Assembly: GCA_024743435.1 (NCBI GenBank)
Contig: JANSWO010000007.1
Location: forward strand, 62,001 to 126,000
Direction of reading: 5' to 3'
Length of the DNA: 64,000 bases
From: Pseudomonadaceae bacterium
Lineage (GTDB): Bacteria; Pseudomonadota; Gammaproteobacteria; Pseudomonadales; Azotimanducaceae
Shown here: piece after piece, positions 8,996 to 18,312 of the stretch
Layout of the letters: every line of letters starts with the position of its first letter
Position numbering within the stretch: position 1 is the first letter of the stretch
Translations under genes and position numbers: made by a program
Notes under the pieces: model-generated
Told to the model about the DNA's origin: nothing
Databases searched by the model: none
What the model saw: only the letters and a program-made list of their open reading frames with translations

Positions 8996-9126
8996 GTCGT
9001 GAGATCGCCGCGCTGCATTGCCTGCTGCGCAGTCAAATCGCTCGCGATGGCTTGGCGGTTGGTCATTGCGAGCGAAGACCGCAGGTCGTAGCGCGGCAAT
9101 CTCTATCGGCTCTTAAGGCCGGCTCG
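8996..9126. repeat. Dispersed degenerate repeat, copy 1
   Basis: First unit of a direct repeat. Bases 8996-9049 match 9149-9202 at 51 of 54 positions. The end of the unit (GTCGTAGCGCGGCA..TCTCT..) recurs as well. The unit contains ATTGCGAGCGAAG and GCGCGGCAATCTC, the pattern of the widespread CATTGCGAG...GCAATCTC intergenic repeats. There is no reading frame with protein features. Copies 1 and 2 fill most of the 8960-9333 gap, in which I see no gene. Confidence 0.7.
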
Positions 9127-9148
9127 CGCTGACTGTGAGGCTTGTGTC

Positions 9149-9256
9149 GTCGTGAGATCGCCACGCTGCTTCGCCTGCTGCGCAGTCAAATCGCTCGCGA
9201 TGACATTGGGATTTGTCGTAGCGCGGCAGTCTCTGTCGGGCCGTAAGGTCGGCTCG
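9149..9256. repeat. Dispersed degenerate repeat, copy 2
   Basis: Second unit of the direct repeat described for 8996-9126, about 153 bases downstream and roughly 20 bases shorter in the middle. It again ends in GTCGTAGCGCGGCAGTCTCT followed by a GGCTCG motif. Confidence 0.7.
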
Positions 9257-9333
9257 GGATGCCGGATTCGTTCTGCTCTTGCTCCCATAAACGTCGGGAT
9301 CGCGACAGGCGTAGAGCGCCTCTGCGCTAGAAC

Positions 9334-10413
9334 CTAGTCAGCAACATACTCTGGCCAGTTGCCTTTGACGTAGTCGATAAACGGCTCGGACAGCGCTTCG
9401 GCACGAAGATGCGCTCGTGTGAGCGGCGTTTCAGCCGGCTCGAAGCGCCGGTTTTGCGCGTATCTGTTGGGAAAGTCGTGATTCCACATCGCTGCTCGGC
9501 CGAGCATGATCCAGTCGATGCCGGTGGCCATTGCCTCTTCCGCCTGCTCAGGGGTGCGAATATTGCCCGCCACTCCCAGCCGAACTCGACCCCGGTCGAG
9601 ATTGGCGAACAGATCGATCAAGCGATGGCCCGCATAGTGTGGGTCCACCGGTTCCTTAAAGCTGTCCCACAGTGACATGTCGAGGAAGTCGATGTCGTCT
9701 TCCTGCATGAGGCGCTGAGCCATGGCCAGTGCTTCACTGGTTTCTATACCGAACCGTTCGGGTGACAAACGCACACCCAATGAAAAATCTGGCCGGCACC
9801 GCTCTCGTATCCCGTCAATGATTTCAAAGAGAATCTGATATCGGTTCTGCATGCCGCCGCCGTACTCATCCGTGCGTTTGTTGACGCTTGCGCTGAAGTA
9901 CTGGCAAAGGATATAGCCATGAGCGCCGTGCAGCTCGACGCCATCGAAGCCTGCTTTCTCTGCACGAATGGCGGCCAGGATAAAGTCTTCGACGAGAGCC
10001 TTGGTTTCTTCTGTGGACAGCGCTCGCGCACCGGCGCGCTCGTTGTCTGATGGGCAAACAGGCGCTTCGCCGATAAGCTCGGCTGGTGAGCGCATGCCGG
10101 CATGATGCAGTTGGACAATGGCGAGCGAGCCCCGCGCGTGGATGGCATCGGCAAGACGGGTAAGCCCTGCAATGTGATCGTCGCTGAAGATGCCAAGTTG
10201 GCCGGGGAAGCCCTGGCCGATGCGCTGAACATGGGCAGCGCAGGTCATTGTCAGACCGAAGCCGCCCTCAGCGCGCTTGGTCAGCCAGTGGAACTCATCG
10301 TCTGACAGGCGGCCATCGGCGTGGCTTTGGCAGTTCGTCAGTGGCGCCAGCATAAATCGGTTGGGCATGTCTGGGCCGCGGGTGAACGAAAGCGGCGAAA
10401 GCAGATCAGTCAT
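9334..10413 (-). CDS. NADH:flavin oxidoreductase, Old Yellow Enzyme family
   Basis: A 359-residue FMN-dependent TIM-barrel enzyme. NRFMLAPLTN near the N-terminus binds FMN; the motif GFDGVELHGAHGYILCQY and SVNKRTDEYGGGMQNR are typical of the family; the phosphate-binding part is DWIMLGRAAMWN near the C-terminus. It would reduce activated alkenes such as enones with NAD(P)H. ATG 10413 aligns with the usual family N-terminus; an upstream extension to 10500 is basic, low in similarity and unlikely. It is a single gene beside the repeat region. Confidence 0.85.
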   Translation of the reverse strand: MTDLLSPLSFTRGPDMPNRFMLAPLTNCQSHADGRLSDDEFHWLTKRAEGGFGLTMTCAAHVQRIGQGFPGQLGIFSDDHIAGLTRLADAIHARGSLAIVQLHHAGMRSPAELIGEAPVCPSDNERAGARALSTEETKALVEDFILAAIRAEKAGFDGVELHGAHGYILCQYFSASVNKRTDEYGGGMQNRYQILFEIIDGIRERCRPDFSLGVRLSPERFGIETSEALAMAQRLMQEDDIDFLDMSLWDSFKEPVDPHYAGHRLIDLFANLDRGRVRLGVAGNIRTPEQAEEAMATGIDWIMLGRAAMWNHDFPNRYAQNRRFEPAETPLTRAHLRAEALSEPFIDYVKGNWPEYVAD

Positions 10414-10559
10414 TGTTCGGGCTCTTCGTGGGCTGAAAACACAGCGGCGCATTCTACCGGCTTGCCGGTTGTTCGTCCCACGCATAAAGCCCCATCGCAC
10501 GGTCTGCTCTCGGGTAGGATAGGTGTTTAATCAGAGCGAATTGGAGCGCGGAAGAAGAC

Positions 10560-11432
10560 GTGGAAATGGACTCGATTGTCGCGTTTCTTCAACGCGTGGC
10601 GTTCACGGTAAACGAGCAAGAGTTTCTGGTTGGCCAGTTGCTGGCCGTGCCGCTGTTTCTTGTGCTCGCCTATCTGCTCGTGCGCTGGGGTGGACGGGTT
10701 ATCGTTCGCCGGCTTACTGAGCGCAAGCTGAACCAGGATCTAGTGCATCTGATCAAGCGCGTGTTCTACGTGCTTGCGATTGCTGTGGTTGTCATCACGC
10801 TGCTCGATCTGATCAACGTTCCTCTAACAGCGTTTGCGTTTATCTCGGGCGCAGTTGCCATCGGCGTTGGTTTTGGCGCCCAGAACATAATCAATAACTT
10901 CATCAGCGGCTGGATACTGATGTGGGAGCGACCCATACGGATTGGTGATTTCCTCGAAGTAGGTTCCGACAAAGGCACGGTTGAAGCCATCAATACCCGG
11001 TCCACACGCATTCGCCGCGTCGATGGCGTTCACATGTTGATCCCGAACAGTGCGTTGCTGGAAAACACGGTGGTTAACTGGACGCTCGTTGATCGGCTGG
11101 CACGATCTGTGGTGCGTGTCGGGGTTGCTTACGGCTCACCAGTAAGAAAAGTATCGGAGCTCATCGAGCAGGCGGTGAATGAGGAATCCGCAGTATTGTC
11201 TGAGCCCGCCCCCGTGGTCATCTTCGAAGACTTCGGTGATAGCTCGTTGGTGTTCGACGTCTACTACTGGATTCAGGCTGGTGTTGATCGGGATCTCCGG
11301 GTCATTCGCAGCAACGTTCGCTTTCGCATTGACGAGTTGTTTGCGGAGAACGGCATCGTCATAGCGTTCCCTCAGCGGGACGTGCACCTTGATGGCACCC
11401 TGCAGCTGTTACCCAATCAGGACGGGCGTTAG
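10560..11432 (+). CDS. Small-conductance mechanosensitive channel (MscS family)
   Basis: A 290-residue channel with three membrane segments (about 20-42, 64-84 and 87-115) followed by the cytoplasmic beta domain. The pore-lining helix contains GVGFGAQNIINNFISGWILM, the glycine/alanine-packed TM3 signature, and ERPIRIGDFLEV begins the beta domain. It opens on hypo-osmotic shock to release solutes. The start is GTG 10560 or ATG 10566; a GAAGAAG sequence fits the ATG slightly better. It touches the ZntB gene directly, with the TAG stop next to the ATG. Confidence 0.88.
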   Translation: MEMDSIVAFLQRVAFTVNEQEFLVGQLLAVPLFLVLAYLLVRWGGRVIVRRLTERKLNQDLVHLIKRVFYVLAIAVVVITLLDLINVPLTAFAFISGAVAIGVGFGAQNIINNFISGWILMWERPIRIGDFLEVGSDKGTVEAINTRSTRIRRVDGVHMLIPNSALLENTVVNWTLVDRLARSVVRVGVAYGSPVRKVSELIEQAVNEESAVLSEPAPVVIFEDFGDSSLVFDVYYWIQAGVDRDLRVIRSNVRFRIDELFAENGIVIAFPQRDVHLDGTLQLLPNQDGR

Positions 11433-12389
11433 ATGTCTGATCAAGGTCTGCTTTGGGACTACCGGCTGGACGGTGTTGGTGGCGGTGAGCACACTGCGCA
11501 GGCGCACGGTAGCGGGGCGTTCAGATGGTGTCACCTGCAATCGGATTCGAGTGATGCCCGTGGTTGGTTGATCGATGAAGGCGTCTCCGAGGCGGTTATC
11601 GACTCACTGACGATCAGCGAGAGTCGGCCCCGAGCCATGTCCATAGCCGGGGGGACGCTTGTCGTTCTGCGTGGCGTGAACAGCAACCCAGGTGCAGATC
11701 CGGAAGACATGATCTCTATCCGTATTTGGTTCGATGAAACCCGCATTCTGACCGCCCGCCGAAGCGATCGCCGGCTTTTATCTGTTGAGGATGTCAGGCT
11801 CAGCATCGAAGCTGGGCTCGGGCCGATTTCAACGGGCGATTTTGTCGCCCGGTTGGTAGAAGCGCTTGCTAACCGAATTAGTGTTGTTGTCGACGATATC
11901 GATGAGCAACTCGGCGAGATAGAGGCGCGGCTTGAAGACGATGATCTGGTTGATCGACGCTCGTTGTCTGAGGCACGTCGGCAGACGGCACGGATTCGCC
12001 GCTATCTGGCCCCGCAGCGTGATGCCCTCGATCTGCTGACGCGCGCGAAAGGGGCCGCGCTTTCCTCTGAAGATGTCTATTCGCTTCGCGACCAGGCAGA
12101 TCGCACCATGCGCTATGTCGAAGACCTCGACCTTGCGCGTGAGCGCGCCATCATGATTTCTGAAGAGGTGCAGAATCGAATTGCCAGCCAGCAAAATGGT
12201 CGGATGTACGTGCTGTCATTGGTGACGGCAGTCTTCCTGCCGCTGTCTTTTCTCACCGGTGTGTTTGGGATGAACGTTGGTGGCTTGCCTGGCCTCGAAG
12301 ACGAGGGCGCGTTCTGGATTCTTGCCGGCTGTATGTTGTTGCTGGCAATAGCGCTTGCGCTGTTTATGAAGCTAAAACGCTGGTTGTGA
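11433..12389 (+). CDS. zntB: Zinc transporter ZntB / CorA-family metal ion transporter
   Basis: A 318-residue CorA-superfamily protein. It has a large soluble N-terminal domain, a long helical stalk (about 150-250) and two C-terminal membrane segments joined by the family loop motif GMN in FGMNVGG. The GMNVGG form and the flanking LPLSFLTG are typical of ZntB rather than magnesium CorA. It probably moves zinc across the inner membrane. It starts immediately after the MscS gene and is probably co-transcribed with it. Confidence 0.8.
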   Translation: MSDQGLLWDYRLDGVGGGEHTAQAHGSGAFRWCHLQSDSSDARGWLIDEGVSEAVIDSLTISESRPRAMSIAGGTLVVLRGVNSNPGADPEDMISIRIWFDETRILTARRSDRRLLSVEDVRLSIEAGLGPISTGDFVARLVEALANRISVVVDDIDEQLGEIEARLEDDDLVDRRSLSEARRQTARIRRYLAPQRDALDLLTRAKGAALSSEDVYSLRDQADRTMRYVEDLDLARERAIMISEEVQNRIASQQNGRMYVLSLVTAVFLPLSFLTGVFGMNVGGLPGLEDEGAFWILAGCMLLLAIALALFMKLKRWL

Positions 12390-12409
12390 TAGCCAGACGA
12401 GCACCTCGT

Positions 12410-14758
12410 TCAGATCGGCAGCAGGAAACTCTTAGCGAATTGCAATATGCCAGCGGCGCGATTTTGCCCGCGCTCGACGGACAGATCGAAGACCACCATA
12501 TCCTGCTCACTATTTGACGGTCTGACGTTGGATTCGCTCAGAAAGGTATTGGTGATGTTGAGATTTGCATCGACATCGAACTGCGTAGCAACGTTCCATG
12601 CGACCAGCTTGGATGCATTGTGGCCTGGGGTGGTGTCGCCGGGGGTTATCACCGCTGGCCGCCCTCGCGTTCTTAGATATAGCCGGCCAGGCCCAACCGC
12701 GCAGTAGTGAATGATCTGGCCGAAGATCAATGTGGATATGCTCAGGCTTACCCTGCGTTCCAGCTTGACCCCATCGGACATGCCAACAAAATCCGCGAAG
12801 TGAAAGAATACTCGCTCGCCGCGATTGAGATTCCAAAGCACAAGCTCGGCTGGTGCGTTAATCGTTATCGTCGCGCCATCCTCCGTCTCTAGCGGAGCAA
12901 CACGGTTCAGAGACAGGCAGCCATTCACGAGCCTGGTGAAGATCGCTTTAAAGCGCTGAGGTGTGACCCGATCCATCGGCGGTCCGGTCACGGTAACGGC
13001 GCGCCTCGCGAAGAAATAGGTGCGAGGGTCCTGGGTATCCAGTTTGAATTCGTGCTTCAGGCAGTTGATTGAACCCGCTGCATCGCTGTCACCGAGTTTC
13101 TTGAACGTGGCCGAATAGGTTGTCTTGCGCGCGAAAGAGATGCGGGACAGGACAATCATGAACGTCTTCAGCAGGATGATGAATGAATAGATGAATAACA
13201 GTTGCGACAGCCAGTAAAACGCCTCGAATGAATAGGCGACTGCGCCATGATTGATGGTCTCGAGTTGCTTTAGTCGGTCTGCGACGGCCGACTGCATGAG
13301 TGCTGTCTTCTCTTCGGAGGACTTGGTGGTGTCGTTCGCAATCTCTCGCAGGTCCTGACGAATTCGTCGAAGCTGACGGTTTTTGGCAGAGACATACGCA
13401 TTGTTGGCTGACGACTTCACGCCGTTCTCCACCCAACAGACTGGATTGAGGCCGCAGTATTCGGTTTCCGTGCCCGGTAGCCGTTTTGGCATGGCGCTGT
13501 TCAGCTCGCTGTAGACCTTGTCGGGTGCTTCGTTGACGTTCTCTGTCATAGCGACCGAATAGCGCCCAACGCTGTCCTGCATCAGCGCGTTGAGAAGAGC
13601 GAGTTTGCGCTCGTTGGTCTGCAGGATGGCGGCTTCCAGTGACAGCAGCTGCGGTTGCTCGTCTGGCTCCTCAGCGTTTGCTGGCGCGTAAAGATCCAAT
13701 GGGCAGCTCGGCATAGCGCGAACGTCTTCCAAAGGCTCTTCGATCTCGTTCTTTAGCTGACACTCCTGGTATCGACGCAGATTTTTGACCAGCTCAGCAA
13801 AATTGGCCGTCGCCTTCAGTACACAGGCTGCGGGTTTCGGCGGTGCCTGCGCTGGCGAGATGGCCTCGTCTTCGAGAGGGCATCCAACGATTCCGGATAC
13901 AAGCTTCGGCTCGATCTGGCTTGAATAGTAAAACTGATACGCGAGTGTCAGGCCGGCGAATATCAGGAACATCGGGTACCACAGCTTCGCCGTGGCGCTG
14001 AGATGTTCGAAACGCTCCGCCCAGGTCTTGCTCTCGATGAATTCCCGATTGTCCACCCAGGCCATGTAGCCCATACGTAGCAGTGCGGCTGTCAGAATGA
14101 ATAGCGTGACCTTTAAAAGATCCGAGGTGTAAAGATCGAACAACCAGCCCAATATCGATCCATGGCCATCAAAAAGCGCAATGTCGAACGCGTGTTGGGC
14201 ACTGTTGCTGAGGTAGAGAAGTAGCGCATCGATCAAGAGCACAGTGCAGAAGGCGACAAACGTCACGGAGATGAGATGCGCATAACGAAGATACAGATAA
14301 ACCGAAACGGCGATGCTCGCCAGATAGGTTGTGTAGAGGATTGCGGTTGCGTTGTTGAGCGGAGCGCCATTGGCAAAAAGTGGAATCACCATCGCCATCA
14401 ATAACGGCAGCGCGGCGAGCCAGTATTTCGGAGGCTGGGGTCTGATGGCACGCTTGAAGTCGAGCGGCAGCGATCGGTAATCCTGTCGGGACATGAACAG
14501 CGTTTCTTCTGCTCGCCGTGTATAGCGCTTGCGCAGCACCCAGCTCGCGGGAATCAACACAACGAACAGAACGGATAACAGGTTGAACGCGGGGTGCAGA
14601 AAGTAGATCGGCTCAGGCAGCAGGATTGGGTCGGTCAGTTGTGCGTCGGTGGAGAGAAACGACGGGAAGATCGAAAATGCCGTGATCACGGGCACCCAGG
14701 ACAGTAGTACGGCGCCCCAGAAAAGCTGCTCGAGATACTTGTTGAAAAACGCTTTCAC
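12410..14758 (-). CDS. Large membrane protein of unknown function with AIM24-like C-terminal domain
   Basis: A 782-residue protein I do not recognise as a whole. About six membrane segments lie in the first 300 residues, then a probable extracytoplasmic region (about 290-500) with many cysteines (IVGCPL, RRYQECQ, MPSCPLDL, EYCGLNPVC), then a strong membrane segment near 515-545. The last 240 residues are soluble and beta-rich; GPGRLYLRTRG and LVAWNVATQFDVD resemble the core of the AIM24 beta-sandwich family. The start is GTG with GGGAGG at 7 bases, which decides it. The gene stands alone, convergent with zntB. Confidence 0.65.
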   Translation of the reverse strand: MKAFFNKYLEQLFWGAVLLSWVPVITAFSIFPSFLSTDAQLTDPILLPEPIYFLHPAFNLLSVLFVVLIPASWVLRKRYTRRAEETLFMSRQDYRSLPLDFKRAIRPQPPKYWLAALPLLMAMVIPLFANGAPLNNATAILYTTYLASIAVSVYLYLRYAHLISVTFVAFCTVLLIDALLLYLSNSAQHAFDIALFDGHGSILGWLFDLYTSDLLKVTLFILTAALLRMGYMAWVDNREFIESKTWAERFEHLSATAKLWYPMFLIFAGLTLAYQFYYSSQIEPKLVSGIVGCPLEDEAISPAQAPPKPAACVLKATANFAELVKNLRRYQECQLKNEIEEPLEDVRAMPSCPLDLYAPANAEEPDEQPQLLSLEAAILQTNERKLALLNALMQDSVGRYSVAMTENVNEAPDKVYSELNSAMPKRLPGTETEYCGLNPVCWVENGVKSSANNAYVSAKNRQLRRIRQDLREIANDTTKSSEEKTALMQSAVADRLKQLETINHGAVAYSFEAFYWLSQLLFIYSFIILLKTFMIVLSRISFARKTTYSATFKKLGDSDAAGSINCLKHEFKLDTQDPRTYFFARRAVTVTGPPMDRVTPQRFKAIFTRLVNGCLSLNRVAPLETEDGATITINAPAELVLWNLNRGERVFFHFADFVGMSDGVKLERRVSLSISTLIFGQIIHYCAVGPGRLYLRTRGRPAVITPGDTTPGHNASKLVAWNVATQFDVDANLNITNTFLSESNVRPSNSEQDMVVFDLSVERGQNRAAGILQFAKSFLLPI

Positions 14759-14966
14759 CAGCCGGCCTCCCTGTCAGCGGCAATGACGACACAATCTGCT
14801 CTGGTGCCTCGGAGTGAAATAGCCACGAGGCCGTGTTGTTGGATCCTTCGAAGTTAAGCACCTTGCCAGCGAATTTTTGGGAAGTCTTCTGCGGATCCGC
14901 ATCCGCTCATGTCGAGCGGACCTGATATCTCCCAGGCAGGCTCTAATCTTCCTGGTAGCAGCAACC

Positions 14967-14986
14967 GCGCAGCCCGATGGCTGCGC
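14967..14986 (-). terminator. Possible hairpin downstream of the thiolase gene
   Basis: A perfect 8-base stem GCGCAGCC / GGCTGCGC with loop CGAT, inside a wider pair GGTAGC (14954) and GCTACC (15004). It lies about 40 bases after the thiolase stop on the minus strand. No run of U follows on either strand, so it is at best a weak or Rho-assisted terminator. The rest of 14759-15022 holds nothing that I can identify. Confidence 0.35.
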
Positions 14987-15022
14987 AGTATGTGGCGTCT
15001 GTCGCTACCAGTGCGAGCGTGG

Positions 15023-16252
15023 CTACACTCGTTCGATAATGACGGCCGGTGCCATGCCGCCGGCGGCACACATCGTGACGAGGCCGATCGATTGATCGCG
15101 AGCCTCCAGCTCATCCAGTGCAGTGCCGATAAGCATCGCGCCGGTTGCACCGATAGGGTGGCCCAGGGCGATCGCGCCGCCATTGACGTTGACCTTTGCG
15201 TGATCTACGCCGAGATCGCGCATGAACTTCACTGGTACGACCGCGAAGGCTTCGTTGACCTCGAACAGATCGATATCGTTTAGCGTCATGCCGGCTTTCT
15301 TCAGAACCTTCTTAGCGGCATCGACCGGCGCGTTCAGAATGTACTCTGGAGAATGGCCCATGTTTGCCATTGCACGAATCTTGGCTCGTGGCTTCATGCC
15401 GTGAGCCTGAGCGTATTCGGGTGATGCGAGAACGAGAGCGCCGGCGCCATCGACCACGCCGGAGGAGCTACCCGCGTGGTGCATGTGCTCAATGTCCAGA
15501 CCAGGCCAGCGCTTGGCGATCATCTCGCCAAACGTCAGCCCCGAATCGAAGAACGGGATGTCCATGAAGTTTTTGAACGATGGATCCAGATTGGACAGAT
15601 GCTCTGCGGTGGTTTGTGGCCGTGGATATTCTTCCGTGTCCAAAGCTAGCGTACCGTCCGGGCGATACACCGGAATAAGGCTCTTGTCGAAAGCTCCCCG
15701 CTCGAGTGCGGCGCCCGCACGGCGCTGGCTTTCTGCCGAGAACGCATCCAGTTCTTTGCGGGTAAAGCCTTCCTCGGTTGCGATGATGTCCGCAGCAAGA
15801 CCCACGTTTGTTTGCGGGTGCGCGTCTCGCAAATCCAGGTTGTGGGCGTCCAGCGGCGTGGGGATGCCGTCAGTGCGTGTGTAGGACATCATCTCAACAC
15901 CGCCGGCGACGACGAGGTCTTCCATGCCACTCATGATGCTGGCGGCGCCCATGTTCACGGCGCTGATGCCGCCGCCGCAGAAGCGATCCAGCGTCACGCC
16001 TGAGGCCTTGATCGAGTAGCCGGCATCCAGGGCTGACATGCGGCCAATGCAGTTGCTTTGCTTCTTGATCTGGCTGCTGCAGCTGATGATTACATCGTCA
16101 ACTTCCTCGGTATTCAGATCATTGCGCTCCGCCAGCGAGCGCAGCACCGTGGATAGGAGCTTCTGAGGATGAATCTCGGTGAGGGCGCCCTTGCCCGGCT
16201 TGCCAACGCCTCGGGGGGTACGGGCGGCGTCAATGATCCATGCTTCAGTCAT
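15023..16252 (-). CDS. Acetyl-CoA C-acetyltransferase (thiolase)
   Basis: A 409-residue thiolase II-type enzyme. The acyl-accepting Cys92 sits in [12 protein letters not shown], His365 in [10 protein letters not shown] and the acid/base Cys395 in CAAGGMAP, so the full catalytic set is present. It cleaves or forms 3-ketoacyl-CoA in beta-oxidation; which chain length is preferred is not clear. ATG 16252 gives the standard N-terminus ([13 protein letters not shown]). A 20-base palindromic site lies 24-44 bases upstream. It is divergent from roxA. Confidence 0.9.
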   Translation of the reverse strand: MTEAWIIDAARTPRGVGKPGKGALTEIHPQKLLSTVLRSLAERNDLNTEEVDDVIISCSSQIKKQSNCIGRMSALDAGYSIKASGVTLDRFCGGGISAVNMGAASIMSGMEDLVVAGGVEMMSYTRTDGIPTPLDAHNLDLRDAHPQTNVGLAADIIATEEGFTRKELDAFSAESQRRAGAALERGAFDKSLIPVYRPDGTLALDTEEYPRPQTTAEHLSNLDPSFKNFMDIPFFDSGLTFGEMIAKRWPGLDIEHMHHAGSSSGVVDGAGALVLASPEYAQAHGMKPRAKIRAMANMGHSPEYILNAPVDAAKKVLKKAGMTLNDIDLFEVNEAFAVVPVKFMRDLGVDHAKVNVNGGAIALGHPIGATGAMLIGTALDELEARDQSIGLVTMCAAGGMAPAVIIERV

Positions 16253-16275
16253 GATGGTGTCCAGTTTGTTGGTTA

Positions 16276-16296
16276 AGTCAGTAAGCTTACCCGACT
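16276..16296. promoter_or_regulatory. Candidate operator between thiolase and roxA
   Basis: The perfect 10-base palindrome GTAAGCTTAC (16281-16290) is flanked by AGTC on the left and GACT on the right, giving an interrupted inverted repeat of 21 bases. The position 24-44 bases upstream of the thiolase start suits a TetR- or MarR-type regulator site, but no regulator gene is adjacent. Confidence 0.35.
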
Positions 16297-16375
16297 AGCG
16301 CCAGGGATTCTGCGCTCCGTCTACGGTTGCAATACTCCATATCTGGCACCCCGATTCACCGTTTGAGACCTCACC

Positions 16376-17320
16376 ATGAGTCTATTGGCTGATCTTGATC
16401 CAGCTCAGTTTCTGCGCGAATACTGGCAACGCAAACCGCTCATGGTTCGATCGGCGCTGCCTGGGTTTGTCTCGGCGATTTCGGGGGAGGAACTGGCTGG
16501 TCTGTCTTTGGAGCCACAGATCGAGTCTCGCATTGTGCTGGAGGATGGTGATGCGAGTCCGTGGCAACTTCTGCGCGGGCCATTCGATGAATCGGTGTAC
16601 TCAAAACTACCCGAGAGTGGCTGGACACTCCTCGTGCAAGCAGTGGACCTCTGGCTGCCCGAGGTTGCGGACATTTTGCAGCGCGTCGACTTTCTGCCGC
16701 GCTGGAGGATGGACGACGTCATGATCAGCTATGCACCTGCCGGTGGTAGCGTTGGGCCGCATTTTGATCAATACGATGTCTTTCTGTTGCAGGCAGAAGG
16801 CACTCGGCGTTGGCAACTCGGGGCTGCTTGTGATGCCGACACAAAGCTTTTGGCGGGCCCGGAACTGTCCATCGTTGCGGACTTTGAGGCCGTCGACGAG
16901 TGGCTACTGGAGCCAGGCGATATGCTGTATGTGCCGCCGGGTATCGCTCACTGGGGGGTGGCGATGACGGACTGTATTACCTATTCAATCGGTTTCCGCT
17001 CGCCGAGCCTGCCTGATCTGATGGCAGATCTGTCCCTTGAAATGCTCAAAGCCAAAAACCCTGCCCGGTACCGTGATCCCGCCCTGACTCCGGCAATGGC
17101 GACCGAACAAATTCATCCGGCATTTCTGGCGCAGCTCAAATCCCAGCTCGTTGCTATGCTCGATGACGACGCTGTGTTGGCAGACTGGTTTGCACGATTT
17201 ATGACGCGGCCCAAGTACCCCGAGATCATCGAGGCAACGGAAGAGCGCCGATCGGTCACGATTGCTGGCCAACGCTACGTCAACGGCGAACCAGCAAACG
17301 ACGCTGATGAGACCGGTTAG
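16376..17320 (+). CDS. roxA: Ribosomal protein uL16 arginine 3-hydroxylase (JmjC/cupin ribosomal oxygenase)
   Basis: A 314-residue 2-oxoglutarate/Fe(II) oxygenase of the YcfD/RoxA type, which hydroxylates an arginine in ribosomal protein uL16. The N-terminal FLREYWQRKPLMVR is the family start. His129 and Asp131 (GPHFDQYDVFLLQAEG) and His192 (PPGIAHWG) are the iron ligands. The later helical dimerisation domain and C-terminal winged-helix-like part are present, so the length is normal. It ends convergently with the next gene in a shared TTAG. Confidence 0.9.
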   Translation: MSLLADLDPAQFLREYWQRKPLMVRSALPGFVSAISGEELAGLSLEPQIESRIVLEDGDASPWQLLRGPFDESVYSKLPESGWTLLVQAVDLWLPEVADILQRVDFLPRWRMDDVMISYAPAGGSVGPHFDQYDVFLLQAEGTRRWQLGAACDADTKLLAGPELSIVADFEAVDEWLLEPGDMLYVPPGIAHWGVAMTDCITYSIGFRSPSLPDLMADLSLEMLKAKNPARYRDPALTPAMATEQIHPAFLAQLKSQLVAMLDDDAVLADWFARFMTRPKYPEIIEATEERRSVTIAGQRYVNGEPANDADETG

Positions 17321-18288
17321 GAAGCGGCTTTTGTGCCCGGAGGTAACAACCCAATCTCAATGAGCCGTTCGGTCAGATACTCATCTGCGGTGATCGGATC
17401 GGGGTAGCGGTTCGGATTGTCTTCCGTGATACAGCTAGGCAGCGTTGCCAAGCTGCAGGCCGGATTCGGGTGGAAGAAGAACGGAATCGAGTAGCGGCTG
17501 TCACCCGAATACGCCTCAGGAACGTTGACTACCCGGTGAGTTGTCGACGGCAGGACGTGGTTGGTCAATCGCTGCATCATGTCGCCGATGTTAACGACGA
17601 TTGTACCGGGCAGTGAGGTAACCGGAATCCAGCTACCGTCGCGCGCCAGTATCTCCAGACCAGGCTCCTCTGAGCCGACGAGTAGCGTGATGAGGTTGAT
17701 ATCCTCATGGGCCGCCGCGCGCAGTGATGGTGTGTCTTTCTGATCGATCGGCGGGTAGTGCAGTGGGCGCAGAATAGAGTTTCCGGATTCTACGCGGTCG
17801 TGGAAAAAGCTCTGCTCCAGACCCAGGTGCAATGCCAGTGCCTCGAGAACGCGGCCGCCGAGTTCGTCGAGTGCTTGCCATAGCGGATACAGGCGCTCGC
17901 GAAACTCGCGAACTTCTTCTGGCCAGATGTTCGGGTACAGACTCGGGTGATGAGGCTCGCCTTCGGGAAGCTCCCGTCCAACCTGCCAGAATTCTTTTAG
18001 GTCTGGATGATCATTGCCTTTAGCAGTTTCTACGCCGAAGCGCGTATAGCCGCGTGAGCCGCCGACGCCTGTGCCATAGCGAGCCTTCGTCTCAAGCGGT
18101 AATGCGAAGAAAGCGCGAATCGCGTCATAGGCGTCTTGAATCACGGCATCGCTGATTCCGTGCCCGCGAATGCCGCAGAAACCAAACTCCTCGTAGGCGG
18201 CGCCGGCCGCATCGACGAATGAACCCGGGCCGCTAAAATCCGAGATGTCCAGAGTAGGTATTTGTGGGAGCGAACTGTCCTTGCTCAT
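17317..18288 (-). CDS. Isopenicillin N synthase-like 2-oxoglutarate/Fe(II) oxygenase
   Basis: A 323-residue oxygenase. An N-terminal DIOX_N-like part (IPTLDISDFSGPG) is followed by the double-stranded beta-helix core. His194 and Asp196 (HEDINLITLL) and His251 (TTHRVVN) bind iron; Arg265 in SRYSIPFFF binds 2-oxoglutarate. The RYSIPFF form is common in plant-type gibberellin/flavonoid oxidases and in bacterial homologues of unknown substrate. It is probably not a beta-lactam enzyme. It lies 24 bases upstream of the nucleoside transporter stop in reverse order, so the transporter, read first, may precede it in one transcript. Confidence 0.82.
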   Translation of the reverse strand: MSKDSSLPQIPTLDISDFSGPGSFVDAAGAAYEEFGFCGIRGHGISDAVIQDAYDAIRAFFALPLETKARYGTGVGGSRGYTRFGVETAKGNDHPDLKEFWQVGRELPEGEPHHPSLYPNIWPEEVREFRERLYPLWQALDELGGRVLEALALHLGLEQSFFHDRVESGNSILRPLHYPPIDQKDTPSLRAAAHEDINLITLLVGSEEPGLEILARDGSWIPVTSLPGTIVVNIGDMMQRLTNHVLPSTTHRVVNVPEAYSGDSRYSIPFFFHPNPACSLATLPSCITEDNPNRYPDPITADEYLTERLIEIGLLPPGTKAAS

Positions 18289-18312
18289 TGGGATGCAGAC
18301 CTTCGTTTTAGC

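Noticed and set aside
8960-9333. CRISPR-like reading of the direct repeats
   Set aside because: Only two units, long and diverged, with no short regular spacers and no cas genes.
17317-18288. Isopenicillin N synthase (beta-lactam biosynthesis)
   Set aside because: Family members are mostly generic oxygenases; there are no peptide synthetase or other beta-lactam genes nearby.
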